A DNA stretch of 64,000 nucleotides from JAGQVA01 sp041391725 (lineage in GTDB: Bacteria > Bacteroidota > Bacteroidia > J057), in assembly GCA_041391725.1 (NCBI GenBank), contig JAWKNL010000003.1, positions 186,001 through 250,000 of the forward strand, in the 5' to 3' direction. Under the pieces are notes generated by a model. The model had not been told where the DNA came from, made no database searches, and saw only the letters and a program-made list of their open reading frames with translations. Shown here piece by piece: positions 37,013 to 46,464 of this stretch (position 1 is the first letter of the stretch; each line of letters opens with the position of its first letter). The position numbers and the translations under genes are program-made.

Positions 37013-39529
37013 ATGGCAAAAGCTCAGCAACCCGCGCAAACCTCCAGTCTCAAAGACTGGCAAAAACAAATTCTTATACACGCAGGAATCCTTATCGCTT
37101 TCCTGTTTATTGTTATCCTCTTCTTCAGGCCGCTCTTCTTTGAAGGTAAAATGCTCAACTGGCATGATATCATTCACTTTCAGGGCATGGCCAAAGAAAC
37201 GCAGGACTTCCGCGCCCAGACAGGAGAAGAAGCGCTCTGGGTCAGCACGCTTTTCAGCGGCATGCCTGCCTTCCAGACCAGCACACAGTTTTCCGGCAAC
37301 TTTTTTTCCACTATCAATAAAATCCTTTGGCTGGGTCTCCCCCGCCCCGCCAATTACGTCTGGCTTTATTTTGCCGGATTTTATTTTCTCCTGGCCTCGT
37401 TACGGGTTAATCCCTGGCTTTCTGCCATGGGTGCCGCAGCATTCGCCTTCTCTTCGTACTTCTTTATTATCCTTACCGCAGGCCATACCTCCAAGGCTAA
37501 TGCGATTGCCTATATGGCCCCCGTCATCGCCGGGGTACTGATGGCTTATCGGGGCAAACCGCTTCTGGGTGCTGCCGTTACGGCTTTTTTCCTGGCGCTC
37601 GAACTTACCGTCAATCACTATCAGATTACCTACTACCTCGCCATCGTGATCGGGATGCTGGGTATAGCTTTTCTTATTGACGCTATCCGCAACAAAGAAA
37701 TACCCGCATTTGCAAAAACTTCCGGCGCACTCATCATCGCAGCTCTTCTGGCTATTGGCCCCAATGCCGGAAGGATTATGACCACTGCCGAATATGCCGC
37801 CGAAACCATGCGCGGCAAAGCTGTACTTAAATCCTCCGATTCCAATAAGGCTAAAGCAGGGCTTGAAAAAGAATACGCCTTCAACTGGAGCTACGGAGTA
37901 AGTGAATCCCTTACCCTGCTGGTGCCCAACATTTTTGGGGGCGCTTCCGGAACCAAGGTGGATGATCCCGAACTGGAGCGAATGTTTAAAACCAATGACC
38001 TGATGTTGCCCACTTACTGGGGAGACCAGCCCAGCACTTCGGGGCCCGTATATGTCGGCGCTATTATCTGCTTCCTTTTTGTGCTGGGACTGATCCTCGT
38101 GCCCGGCAAAGTCAAATGGTGGCTCGCCACTGCTACCGCTTTGTTTCTCATGTTGTCGTGGGGAAGGTTTTTCTCTGGATTTAATTACTTCATTTTTGAT
38201 TTTTTCCCCGGCTACAATAAGTTCAGAGCCGTGTCTATGTGCCTTGTCATTGTCGAGTTTACCATGCCCTTCCTGGCTATTCTGGGACTGGCCAGACTCA
38301 TCGAAGACAAAGAGGCCGGAATTCCCGCTTCAGCTCAGTTGCGACCACTGCATATTGCCGCCGGCATTACGGGTGGCCTGGCACTTTTGATCGCTACGGT
38401 TGGTGCGCAAATCATGTCTTTTGAGCGTCCTTCTGATCTTGAAAGATACAGCCAGATCATCGACATTCTCCGCGATGTAAGAAAGTCCATGCTTGTATCT
38501 GACGCTTTGCGCGCCTTTGCATTTATTCTGGCTGCCGGTGCAATGATCTGGCTTTACATCCGAAATACAGTGAACAAAACAGTGCTTCTGGGCGTGCTCA
38601 CAGCCCTGATGCTTATTGATATGGCGCCCGTGGCTTATCGCTACCTCAACGAAGGCGATTACATTACCAAACGCAAATACGAAAGTAATTTTGCCCCGCA
38701 GCCTGTCAACAATTTTATCCTCCAGGACAAAGATCCCAACTTCAGGGTTTTCAATTTTTCTGCTCAGGATGGCCCTTTCAACGATGCCAAAACCTCCTAT
38801 TTCCACAAATCAGTGGGTGGTTATCATGCAGCCAAACTTCGCCGTTATCAGGATATGATCGACCGGCACCTCTCACGCGAAATGCAGGATATGTACAATC
38901 TGCTTCAATCTCAGCCAACTGATTCGGCCTTCCGCGCCGGACTGGCAGGGCTGGAGATTTTTAATATGCTCAACACCCGGTATTTTATCTTTGATCCGCA
39001 GAAACAACCGCTTGTCAACCCCAATGCGATGGGTAATGCGTGGTTTGTAAAAGAAGTACAGTTTGTCAATACTCCTGACGAGGAAATTGCCGCCCTTACC
39101 AATTTCAACCCCAAAACGACAGCTTTTGTAGATCAGACCATTGACAACGGGAGGTTTAAGCAGATGTTTGAAGGCTTCCAGCCTACCGGAGACAACAGCG
39201 GCAGAATCGTTCTGACCGATTTTAAACCCAACCACCTCACCTATCAGTCTTCCTCTCCGGTAGAAGCGGTAGGCATATTCTCCGAAGTGTATTACAACGA
39301 TGGGAAGGGATGGAATGCTTATATCGACAACAACCCGGTTCCGCATTTCAGGGCAGACTATATCCTGCGCGGGTTGAGAATTCCTGCCGGTGAACACAAA
39401 ATTGAATTCAAATTTGAACCGAAGTCCTATTCCGTCGGAAATACAATTTCGCTTTTAACCTCGATTCTTCTGTTACTGGCATTTGCCGGAATCATGTTTA
39501 TGGAGTTTCGTCCGAAACCAAAGCAATAA
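37013..39529 (+). CDS. YfhO-like multipass membrane protein
   Basis: 838 aa from the ATG at 37013 (MAKAQQPAQ); an ATG at 36950 adds 21 residues and is less likely. About a dozen predicted membrane segments (for example IAFLFIVILFF, FYFLLASLRV, GLALLIATVG, LLTSILLLLAF) and a long C-terminal soluble domain, typical of YfhO, a GT-C-like family linked to lipoteichoic-acid or surface-polymer glycosylation. It ends 32 bp into the convergent GDPD gene. Confidence 0.85.
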   Translation: MAKAQQPAQTSSLKDWQKQILIHAGILIAFLFIVILFFRPLFFEGKMLNWHDIIHFQGMAKETQDFRAQTGEEALWVSTLFSGMPAFQTSTQFSGNFFSTINKILWLGLPRPANYVWLYFAGFYFLLASLRVNPWLSAMGAAAFAFSSYFFIILTAGHTSKANAIAYMAPVIAGVLMAYRGKPLLGAAVTAFFLALELTVNHYQITYYLAIVIGMLGIAFLIDAIRNKEIPAFAKTSGALIIAALLAIGPNAGRIMTTAEYAAETMRGKAVLKSSDSNKAKAGLEKEYAFNWSYGVSESLTLLVPNIFGGASGTKVDDPELERMFKTNDLMLPTYWGDQPSTSGPVYVGAIICFLFVLGLILVPGKVKWWLATATALFLMLSWGRFFSGFNYFIFDFFPGYNKFRAVSMCLVIVEFTMPFLAILGLARLIEDKEAGIPASAQLRPLHIAAGITGGLALLIATVGAQIMSFERPSDLERYSQIIDILRDVRKSMLVSDALRAFAFILAAGAMIWLYIRNTVNKTVLLGVLTALMLIDMAPVAYRYLNEGDYITKRKYESNFAPQPVNNFILQDKDPNFRVFNFSAQDGPFNDAKTSYFHKSVGGYHAAKLRRYQDMIDRHLSREMQDMYNLLQSQPTDSAFRAGLAGLEIFNMLNTRYFIFDPQKQPLVNPNAMGNAWFVKEVQFVNTPDEEIAALTNFNPKTTAFVDQTIDNGRFKQMFEGFQPTGDNSGRIVLTDFKPNHLTYQSSSPVEAVGIFSEVYYNDGKGWNAYIDNNPVPHFRADYILRGLRIPAGEHKIEFKFEPKSYSVGNTISLLTSILLLLAFAGIMFMEFRPKPKQ

Positions 39530-40400
39530 CCCGGTCAGGATAATCTGAAATAATCCCATCCACCCCGATATCGAGCATGCGCTGGATGTCGGGGTTTGCA
39601 TTGAGTGTCCAGGGAATAATTGCCATGCCATTGCGCCGGACAAAAGCCATCAGGCTGTCATCGACCAGGATAAACTCGGGACTGTAAATATCCGGAACAA
39701 AGCCTAGCTGATCGAGATTCCATTGGGGCGATTCCTCATTTTCCACAAGCAGGGCCAGTCGCTGGGAGGGAAAACTACGGTGAATAACCTGAAGTGTCCG
39801 CACGTCAAAAGACTGAATAATAGCCCTGTCAGCGATGCCTGCTTCGTTTACCACTTCCATCAGCAGGCGGGAAAACTCCTCGGGTGAAGGATGAAAAATA
39901 CCGTCAGTTTCCGGCTTACATTTGGTTTCAATATTGTAGCTGAGCGGAGGCAGCCCTTTTTCTGCGGCATATTTTTCTGCGGCGGCGATGACCTCTTTAA
40001 GAAGGGGTTTTCCAACGGCCATTTTCTGCTGGTGGGGAAAGCGGGGATGCATTCGGGTGCCACAATCGTATTGCCGCACCTCCTCCCAGGTCATTTGGTA
40101 TATATTGTGATTTCGCTCTTCAGCCTCAGGAATTTCTTCTCCGGAAGGCGTAAGGCTGATTTCATGATTGAAAAAAGGTTCATGAGACACCACTACCTGA
40201 TTGTCCTGGGTAATGACGGCGTCCATTTCCAGGGTATTTACCCCAAGGTCTATGGCATGAAGGAAAGCGGGAATTGTATTTTCAGGCATCAGGCCGCGGC
40301 AGCCGCGATGCCCCTGTATATCCAGTGTCTGCATTTGTGATAAATTGGAATTGCCCGTATTACAGGCTGAAATTAAAAATATAAACCAGAGTTTTTTCAT
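39498..40400 (-). CDS. Glycerophosphodiester phosphodiesterase family lipoprotein
   Basis: 300 aa from the ATG at 40400 (MKKLWFIFLISAC, lipobox Cys13). GDPD signatures: IQGHRGCRGLMPENTIPAF (catalytic His-Arg), GVNTLEMDAVITQD and VVSHEPFFN. It hydrolyses glycerophosphodiesters to glycerol-3-phosphate and alcohol. The 3' end overlaps the convergent YfhO gene by 32 bp. Anchoring by lipobox suggests the periplasmic or outer-membrane side. Confidence 0.9.
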   Translation of the reverse strand: MKKLWFIFLISACNTGNSNLSQMQTLDIQGHRGCRGLMPENTIPAFLHAIDLGVNTLEMDAVITQDNQVVVSHEPFFNHEISLTPSGEEIPEAEERNHNIYQMTWEEVRQYDCGTRMHPRFPHQQKMAVGKPLLKEVIAAAEKYAAEKGLPPLSYNIETKCKPETDGIFHPSPEEFSRLLMEVVNEAGIADRAIIQSFDVRTLQVIHRSFPSQRLALLVENEESPQWNLDQLGFVPDIYSPEFILVDDSLMAFVRRNGMAIIPWTLNANPDIQRMLDIGVDGIISDYPDRVIALVSDETP

Positions 40401-40485
40401 ATTGGTCAAATTCTGTTTATATCTTCACAAATCCAACAAGCTTGAGTTTTAAACACAGAGAAGCAGAGAGACAGAGAGCCATTTT

Positions 40486-40968
40486 TTACAAAGTTGCCCC
40501 CGATTTCAGGTCGATAATACGCCGGGATATATCGCCGGCGGCTCCTTCTTCAAACGCTCTGAAGAATGCATCAATCTCGGATACGGATATTTCTGCCGAT
40601 CCGGAGCGGTTGAGCATGGTTTCGGCCATGACCACCGCCAGGCGAAAGTATCTGGCTTTATAGCTGAGTTTTCCGTCGGGTACAGGCTGAGACTGGATGT
40701 GTGCAAGTAGTAACTGTATTTCCGGGCGCAGCACGGTCATCACTTCTTCCAGAATGGCTTTTTTTTCCTTTTCGGGGTTCCGGTCTTCAAGTACAGATAG
40801 TGACAATCGCTTTTTCACAACCGATTCGTACAAACCCTCCATTTCCTCCAACTGCCGACTGATATCTCTGAGCATAGCTCGGTATTGGTTTCGGTAGCGG
40901 AAGAATACCACAACCAGCGAAACAAACACGAGAAGCAGAATAAAAATCGGAGATCGCAAAAAGCCCAT
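40486..40968 (-). CDS. Membrane-anchored coiled-coil protein
   Basis: 160 aa. One N-terminal transmembrane helix (IFILLLVFVSLVVVFF) and a charged coiled coil (~30-85), then a helical domain. No family was recognised. It lies 20 bp downstream of the AAA-like gene on the same strand, so the two form one transcript and may work together. Confidence 0.65.
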   Translation of the reverse strand: MGFLRSPIFILLLVFVSLVVVFFRYRNQYRAMLRDISRQLEEMEGLYESVVKKRLSLSVLEDRNPEKEKKAILEEVMTVLRPEIQLLLAHIQSQPVPDGKLSYKARYFRLAVVMAETMLNRSGSAEISVSEIDAFFRAFEEGAAGDISRRIIDLKSGATL

Positions 40969-40988
40969 ATTTTTTTGGTTAAAAGGTA

Positions 40989-41603
40989 TCAGTCAAACAC
41001 GATCTGGTAGTGAAAGGTTGGTTTCAGTTCGGGATACCCCCGGTTTACGCGTATAAATACCGGCACATGATGATCCTGAATCAACTGTAAAAGATACGAA
41101 ACTTCCTGATTTGCATACTTATTTGTACGCCCTTCACCCGTTTCGGTTCGCTTGCCAAACAGGGCATCGGCTTCGTCGAAAAACAGAATCCAGTTTCCTC
41201 TTTCGGCGAGGTCAAAAAGCCGTGCGAGATTTTTTTCGGTTTCACCAATATATAACTTTGCGGCCTGTTGAAGTTTCACCTGACAGACCTTTCGGCTGAG
41301 CAGACTACCTACCCAGGATGCTGCCAGCAACTGATCTTTACTCCTGTAAGAAGCCCCGGCAAACACACAGTGGTTTTCCCCGTCGGCCATGTACTTAGAT
41401 ATGTCCGAAAGTTCCTCCTGAAGCACTGGGGGAATTTCACGAAACTGCCCCGATTCAAATGAAACGAAATGCACCACATCATCCCGAATCATCTGATCAA
41501 GTAACTGATTATCAGATTTTTGCGAAAAACCCGGAATCCACGCCAGCAACATGATCAGCCCGGCAAAAAAAAATTGGGAGCCTTTGTTTAAAGTACCTTT
41601 CAT
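40989..41603 (-). CDS. Exported AAA-like protein with degenerate P-loop
   Basis: 204 aa from the ATG at 41603; a start at 41738 would remove the signal peptide from the N-terminus. Signal peptide GLIMLLAWIPGFSQ. The rest aligns with the AAA domain of the type with YIGETEKNLARLFD, ILFFDEADALFG (Walker B, ~139-150) and NKYANQEVSYLL. The Walker A position reads GASYRSKD (~83-90): Lys89 remains, but the glycines and the Ser/Thr are gone. It is truncated after sensor 1 (RVNRGY), with no arginine finger or lid. It is predicted to be a non-hydrolysing exported protein. Signal peptides on AAA domains are rare. Confidence 0.75.
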   Translation of the reverse strand: MKGTLNKGSQFFFAGLIMLLAWIPGFSQKSDNQLLDQMIRDDVVHFVSFESGQFREIPPVLQEELSDISKYMADGENHCVFAGASYRSKDQLLAASWVGSLLSRKVCQVKLQQAAKLYIGETEKNLARLFDLAERGNWILFFDEADALFGKRTETGEGRTNKYANQEVSYLLQLIQDHHVPVFIRVNRGYPELKPTFHYQIVFD

Positions 41604-41736
41604 CTTTCCATCATTTATCCCAAATGCCATCCAAGATACACATTTAGGTTTCCATAAAAAATTGTTGTAGTTTCGGTCGCCGAATAAAATTAATTCACTA
41701 TTTTGTTTGTTGTTAACGTGCAGTAACTTGATTCTC

Positions 41737-42117
41737 ATGCATTTTCCTGAAGATTTATATTATACCAAAGATCACGAATGGATTCGGATCGAAGGAGAAA
41801 AAGCCACAGTTGGAATTACAGCCTTTGCGCAAAATGAACTGGGCGATATTGTGTATGTAGAAATTGAAACACTGGATCAGTCCATTGAAAGAAATGGAAT
41901 TTTTGGTACAGTGGAGGCAGTCAAAACGGTATCCGATCTTTTTATGCCACTGGCAGGAACCGTAACTGATATAAACCCCAAACTGGCAGACCAGCCGGAA
42001 CTGGTCAATACCGACCCCTATGGTGAGGGATGGATGGTAAAGATCAGGCTGGACGAAACGCCGGATTCTGCTGATCTTCTCCGTGTGAGTGACTACACCA
42101 AAATGATCGGTAATTAA
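41737..42117 (+). CDS. gcvH: Glycine cleavage system H protein
   Basis: 126 aa from the ATG at 41737. It carries lipoate on Lys63 in GTVEAVKTVSDLFMPL and shuttles the aminomethyl group between P, T and L proteins. N-terminus YYTKDHEWIRIEG and GITAFAQNELGDIVYVE are typical. It is monocistronic here; gcvT and gcvP are not in the window. A weak -7-like TAGTTTCG lies at 41668-41675. Confidence 0.97.
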   Translation: MHFPEDLYYTKDHEWIRIEGEKATVGITAFAQNELGDIVYVEIETLDQSIERNGIFGTVEAVKTVSDLFMPLAGTVTDINPKLADQPELVNTDPYGEGWMVKIRLDETPDSADLLRVSDYTKMIGN

Positions 42118-42218
42118 TCGTATAACGGGCAAGATTTACACGGCCTGTTATTCGTTTTTCTCCCCCTGTAATTTGTATCTTGGGAAATCTTTCATCAGCC
42201 TTTTCCGTTTTAACTGGT

Positions 42219-44018
42219 ATGATACGACTGATTCCCTTTTTCCTGTTGAGCCTTTTGCTCACTATTGGCTTTGCCCAAACCGATCCTGAAGCTGATCTTG
42301 CAGAAAAATACTTCGCCGAAGGCGAGTACGCCTCCGCACTCGAATTGTTTGACAAGGTTTACCGGAAAAGCCCGCAGGAAGACTACGGCCTCCGTATCGT
42401 CAGTTGCTACGAAATGCTGGGGCAGTTTGAAGAGGGCATCAAGTTTCTCGACAAAAATATCAAAAGACAGCCCAGCGTACTTTTCCCCCTCCTAAAGGCA
42501 ACCCTCCTCGAAAAAACCGGCGATCTGAAAGAAGCTGACAAGCTGTATCTCGATGTAATTGAAAAACAACTTTCCACTCAGGGCGATTTTGTGCGCGCCG
42601 GCGCTTTTCTTTACCAGGCTGGAAAGCTGGAATTGGCCAATAAAGCCTATTTTCAGGGAAGAAAGCAGCTAAATGACCCTTATTTCTTCAGCAACGAAAT
42701 CGCCAATATTCATACGCAACTGGGAGAGTTTGATAAAGCAACCGGGGAATATCTGAATATGTATTATTCCAACCCCGCCAACCTCAGCGCTGCCAATCTC
42801 GCTGTTCTTAATCTTGTAACACCTCAATCTTCTGCTGCCGTCGAAAAAGCACTCCTTCAGGCAGTTGACAAACAGCCCGGCGACAACGGCCTCCGCTCCA
42901 TTTTGTATGAATATTATGTACAGGCAGAAAATTTTTATGAGGCTTTCGTTCAGGTAAAATCTATCGACCGCCTGTTTAAAGAAGATGGCGACCGGATTTA
43001 CAGTTTTGCCGAAACCATGCGCAACAACAAGGAATACGAACTTTCCAATGAAGCTTACGACTATATTATCGAGCGGAAAAAGGGTTCGCCTTATTACTAC
43101 CGCGCCCACTTTGAAAAGGCAGTAAACGGTGAATTAAAAGCCTTTGATCAAATACCCGTGGATATGCCGTCTGTACAGCAGGCGGTCAATGATTACGGCG
43201 CCCTCTTAAGTGAATTTGGATACAAACCCCAGTACTTTGACGCTATATATCGCCGCGCCAAACTTATGGTCTTTTACCTCAATGATCTGGAAACGGCCCG
43301 AACCGAACTGGAGGAAATTGTGAGACAAAAACAATTTCTGAGGCTGGAAGACTGGGCTCAGGGGCAACTGCTCATCGGCGATATCCTCCTGATGCAACAG
43401 GAATACAATAAGGCAAAACTTATCTACACCGATGTTTCTGAATCATTCAGAGATCGCCAGATCGGCGCACTGGCCAAGTACAAACTGGGGCAAATGGCTT
43501 ATTACCGGGGGGAGTTTAACCTGGCACAGGCGCTGCTTAGCGCCATCAAAGACAATACATCCAACGATATCTCCAACGACGCCATCAAACTCAACCTTCT
43601 GATTATCGACAATACCGGGCTCGATACCACCACCACCGCGCTGGAAATATTTGCTCAGGCACAACTCCTCACCTATCAGCGCGATTACCCGGGATCGCTG
43701 AAGTTGCTTGATTCACTGGCATATATGTTTCCCACCCACACGCTAGCAGATGAAATCCTCTGGGAAAAAGCCAATATCTTTCTGAAGAAGAACGACATTC
43801 CCACCGCCATGATTTATATTGACCGGATTCTCAACGAATATTCAACGGATATTTACGGAGATGATGCACTTTATACCAAAGCACGCATCTACGACTATTC
43901 CATGAAAGACCCCGAAACAGCCATGAAACATTATATGGATTTTCTGACGCTGTTTCCCGGAAGCCTGTATTCGGTGGAAGTGAGAAAAAGAATCCGAGAA
44001 CTGCGAAAAGCAGGCTAA
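42219..44018 (+). CDS. Secreted tetratricopeptide-repeat protein
   Basis: 599 aa from the ATG at 42219, with signal peptide MIRLIPFFLLSLLLTIGFAQ. About ten degenerate TPR units follow (for example AEKYFAEGEYASALELFDKV, KLSYDAIYRRAK-like, AQLLTYQRDYPGSLKLLDSL). TPRs are protein-binding scaffolds; partners are unknown. The stop overlaps the convergent serpin gene by 4 bp. Confidence 0.82.
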   Translation: MIRLIPFFLLSLLLTIGFAQTDPEADLAEKYFAEGEYASALELFDKVYRKSPQEDYGLRIVSCYEMLGQFEEGIKFLDKNIKRQPSVLFPLLKATLLEKTGDLKEADKLYLDVIEKQLSTQGDFVRAGAFLYQAGKLELANKAYFQGRKQLNDPYFFSNEIANIHTQLGEFDKATGEYLNMYYSNPANLSAANLAVLNLVTPQSSAAVEKALLQAVDKQPGDNGLRSILYEYYVQAENFYEAFVQVKSIDRLFKEDGDRIYSFAETMRNNKEYELSNEAYDYIIERKKGSPYYYRAHFEKAVNGELKAFDQIPVDMPSVQQAVNDYGALLSEFGYKPQYFDAIYRRAKLMVFYLNDLETARTELEEIVRQKQFLRLEDWAQGQLLIGDILLMQQEYNKAKLIYTDVSESFRDRQIGALAKYKLGQMAYYRGEFNLAQALLSAIKDNTSNDISNDAIKLNLLIIDNTGLDTTTTALEIFAQAQLLTYQRDYPGSLKLLDSLAYMFPTHTLADEILWEKANIFLKKNDIPTAMIYIDRILNEYSTDIYGDDALYTKARIYDYSMKDPETAMKHYMDFLTLFPGSLYSVEVRKRIRELRKAG

Positions 44019-45229
44019 TCTTTGCCCATAAATATTCCCTGCAAAAGGATCATACCGGTGTTATTTTCTACAATCTTTAGGTAAAACGGGCGGTCAATTA
44101 TCAGTTGCTCAGATTCCGGGGCAATGGGTTTAAAATTAATTTGCGTGCGGGCAAACCGGTTGTCCCCTACCCCGGTTTCATTTATTTCAAAACTAACGCC
44201 CTGAACGAGCTGATCAAGCCACAGGGGTTCCGGGCTGAATCTGCGAAAGTCAGTTGTATCAGGATCAAAACCACTGAGCAAACCCATTTTCTTCAAAAGG
44301 AACCCAAAGTCAGTAAGAGTATGAAGGGAAACCACAGGAAGAACTACACGCATGGCAGCCGCCCGGATGTTGGGTTTTGCTGCGTATTCTCCTGAAAAAA
44401 ACAATTCTGGCATTTCTTCAAGGTTTTTGCCTTTTGCCGGAACCGATACAATCAGAGTCAGCAGGTTTTGTCCCAAAGGTAAAAAAACGGAATCCCACAG
44501 ATCCGATTTCAGAAAGGGAAAAGTGCCTTCCGTCCGCATCATGGGTATGGAAACCGGGCCATCTTCGGAATAAAAAAGATCTGCCCGGGAGGAAAGTTTT
44601 TCAAACGGGTATTGCCATACCCCCCTGATATTCACGATCTGAGCAAAAATCATATTCCCCTTCAGTAACTCAATCAGCGAAGGTATCCGGTTTACGGACA
44701 TTTCTTTTGCCCATCGGTTGATGATATTCACAGATCGCTCTGAACTGAAATTTTGAGGGCTCCCTCCCGTCTGAAACATGGTTTTTAATGCTCCCCGTAT
44801 CTCCTGATCTGCCTGAATGCCCTCATGGTACCAGAGCCCGTTTTTTATCTGAATTTTTGCCATCCGGTCGGAATGCTCCATAGCTTCCAGCCACTTTTGA
44901 ATCAGAGCGGGAGAAGGGAAAAAGCCAGAACCCATTGTTTCGCGAATTTCCTTTTTTGTAATTCCTTCAGACAGAAAATCAACAATGGTAAGCAAAAGTG
45001 CCAGTCCGGCCCCGGAAACCATCCCGCTTTTTTTATTCGTTTCCAACCATTGCACAAAAAGGCGGGAAGAAAAAGTATTCACAAAAGCAGCAAAGTCGCG
45101 AAAATCCAGGGGATTCCATTCGGTGGTTATATCACGGAATTTGCTGCCATACACCTCTGCGTCTGCCTGCCGGAGCGGGATAACGTCATTCATCAATAGT
45201 CTTTTCAGGGCCAGTATAAGCTCCTCCAT
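44015..45229 (-). CDS. Serpin-family protein, predicted non-inhibitory
   Basis: 404 aa, with no signal peptide. Serpin fold signatures: NTFSSRLFVQWLE and the C-terminal DRPFYLKIVENNTGMILLQGIFMG. The hinge before the reactive loop, normally GTEAAAAT, reads NETGVGDNRFART (P14 Val, P12-P9 Asp-Asn-Arg-Phe), which should block strand insertion and inhibition. It is divergent from the caspase-fold gene across a 110-bp promoter region. A cytoplasmic location is inferred. Confidence 0.85.
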   Translation of the reverse strand: MEELILALKRLLMNDVIPLRQADAEVYGSKFRDITTEWNPLDFRDFAAFVNTFSSRLFVQWLETNKKSGMVSGAGLALLLTIVDFLSEGITKKEIRETMGSGFFPSPALIQKWLEAMEHSDRMAKIQIKNGLWYHEGIQADQEIRGALKTMFQTGGSPQNFSSERSVNIINRWAKEMSVNRIPSLIELLKGNMIFAQIVNIRGVWQYPFEKLSSRADLFYSEDGPVSIPMMRTEGTFPFLKSDLWDSVFLPLGQNLLTLIVSVPAKGKNLEEMPELFFSGEYAAKPNIRAAAMRVVLPVVSLHTLTDFGFLLKKMGLLSGFDPDTTDFRRFSPEPLWLDQLVQGVSFEINETGVGDNRFARTQINFKPIAPESEQLIIDRPFYLKIVENNTGMILLQGIFMGKD

Positions 45230-45303
45230 GCCAGCAATTTACAAATTCCACAAAGACCATATATCCACTGCGTGAAAAAATGGGATACTTTCCAATGTTT
45301 TTA

Positions 45304-45311
45304 TACTTTTG
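45304..45311 (+). promoter_or_regulatory. Candidate -7 box of the caspase-fold gene
   Basis: TACTTTTG matches TAnnTTTG, 28 bp upstream of the ATG. The -33 element is not clear. It sits in the 110-bp gap between the divergent serpin and caspase-fold genes. Confidence 0.4.
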
Positions 45312-45339
45312 TGCTTTCGTGAAATAATTTGGCCAACAT

Positions 45340-46389
45340 ATGATTGTTCGATCTGCACTCATGATCAGCACACCTTCCTCAGAAGACGCTCAAATCGCCA
45401 GTCTGGTAGCAACACCGCAGGAGTGTCTGGCACTGAGGGAAGTGCTTAATAACCCTAAAATCGGTGGATTTGGAAGGATGTCTTCCCTAATGGAAAGCGA
45501 CTGCGCCAAAGCCAAGCGGGAGATTGTGCGATTTTTTCAGAAAAGGGAATTTCACGAATTGCTGCTTTTGTACCTCAATGGTTTTGAAATCGTAAGCGAA
45601 GGTGATCGCCTGTTTTTTGCTGACAGTAAAACCGACCCGGCTTCCCTTGAAGAAACTTCACTTTCGGCCCGGTTTATCTATGACGCGATGAAAGATTGCG
45701 CTGCCGAGCAAAAAATACTCATCATCGATTGTTTTTCCAGGGAAGAGATGGATGCCGAGAAGAAGTTTCACAAAGAAAACATGCTGGCAGAATTTTCACG
45801 TGCGACACAGTCTTTTGTACTTACTTCTCAGGACACTCTGGGCACCTCCCAGACGGCAGAAGGAATCAAAAACCCCAAATTTACGGCTACTCTTACCGAA
45901 GGCCTAAAAACCGGAGATGCAGACCTGGATCAACGGGGTTATATATCTGAGGATGAACTGTTTCTCTACACCTACAAAAAGATGAACCAGTTTGGCATTG
46001 CGCCCAACCTTTTCCTCAGTTCTACCAACCAGCGCAAACGCATTCGCGTTGCCACCAATATCCGATTCTCCGAACTTCCTCCTTATGTTGAGGAAAACGA
46101 TGCGATAGATTTCGGGCGGTTTTTCCGCCTTGTACAGAAGCGGGCAGAGGCTTCTGATGAGGAAAAACGCGGGCTTCGCAAAGTGATACGCAGACAGCCG
46201 GAAGTAACTTTTATCAAACGAATCAGCGCAGCCGTACTCTCGGGTATTATTGCCGGGTCGGTGGGTGGATTGTTGATGAATATTCCCATGGCAAAATCCA
46301 TCGGATTGGCAATCCTTGTCATCATCACCATCATTGTCCAGGCTTTAGTTGGCCGCAGGCTTAGTATCAGGAAGAATATTTCGATTTAA
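45340..46389 (+). CDS. Caspase-fold (peptidase C14-like) membrane protein lacking the catalytic His
   Basis: 349 aa. Caspase-like p20 layout: REVLNNPKIGGF, then LLLLYLNGFEIV where the catalytic His motif (SGHG) should be (residues 78-83), LFFADSKTDP, KILIIDCFSREE where DCC-SG should be (130-135), and the diagnostic FTATLTEGLKTGDADLD with ISEDELFLYTYKK. The His is replaced (N-G-F-E) and the Cys is uncertain (DCF). Two C-terminal helices (~298-341) anchor it in a membrane. It is predicted to be a pseudo-protease. It is divergent from a serpin. It ends before a bidirectional terminator shared with atpG. Confidence 0.82.
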   Translation: MIVRSALMISTPSSEDAQIASLVATPQECLALREVLNNPKIGGFGRMSSLMESDCAKAKREIVRFFQKREFHELLLLYLNGFEIVSEGDRLFFADSKTDPASLEETSLSARFIYDAMKDCAAEQKILIIDCFSREEMDAEKKFHKENMLAEFSRATQSFVLTSQDTLGTSQTAEGIKNPKFTATLTEGLKTGDADLDQRGYISEDELFLYTYKKMNQFGIAPNLFLSSTNQRKRIRVATNIRFSELPPYVEENDAIDFGRFFRLVQKRAEASDEEKRGLRKVIRRQPEVTFIKRISAAVLSGIIAGSVGGLLMNIPMAKSIGLAILVIITIIVQALVGRRLSIRKNISI

Positions 46390-46408
46390 TAATCTACACC
46401 ATAAAAGG

Positions 46409-46444
46409 AAAAGGGGTACCTCTGTTGAGAATACCCCTTTTTTT
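46409..46444. terminator. Bidirectional intrinsic terminator
   Basis: A 10-bp perfect stem (AAAAGGGGTA at 46409-46418 with TACCCCTTTT at 46432-46441) with a 13-nt loop, followed by T7 on the plus strand. On the minus strand the arm reads into TTTTCCTTTT. It serves the convergent caspase-fold gene and the atp operon. Confidence 0.85.
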
Positions 46445-46464
46445 ATTGAAACTTTTGACAAAAT

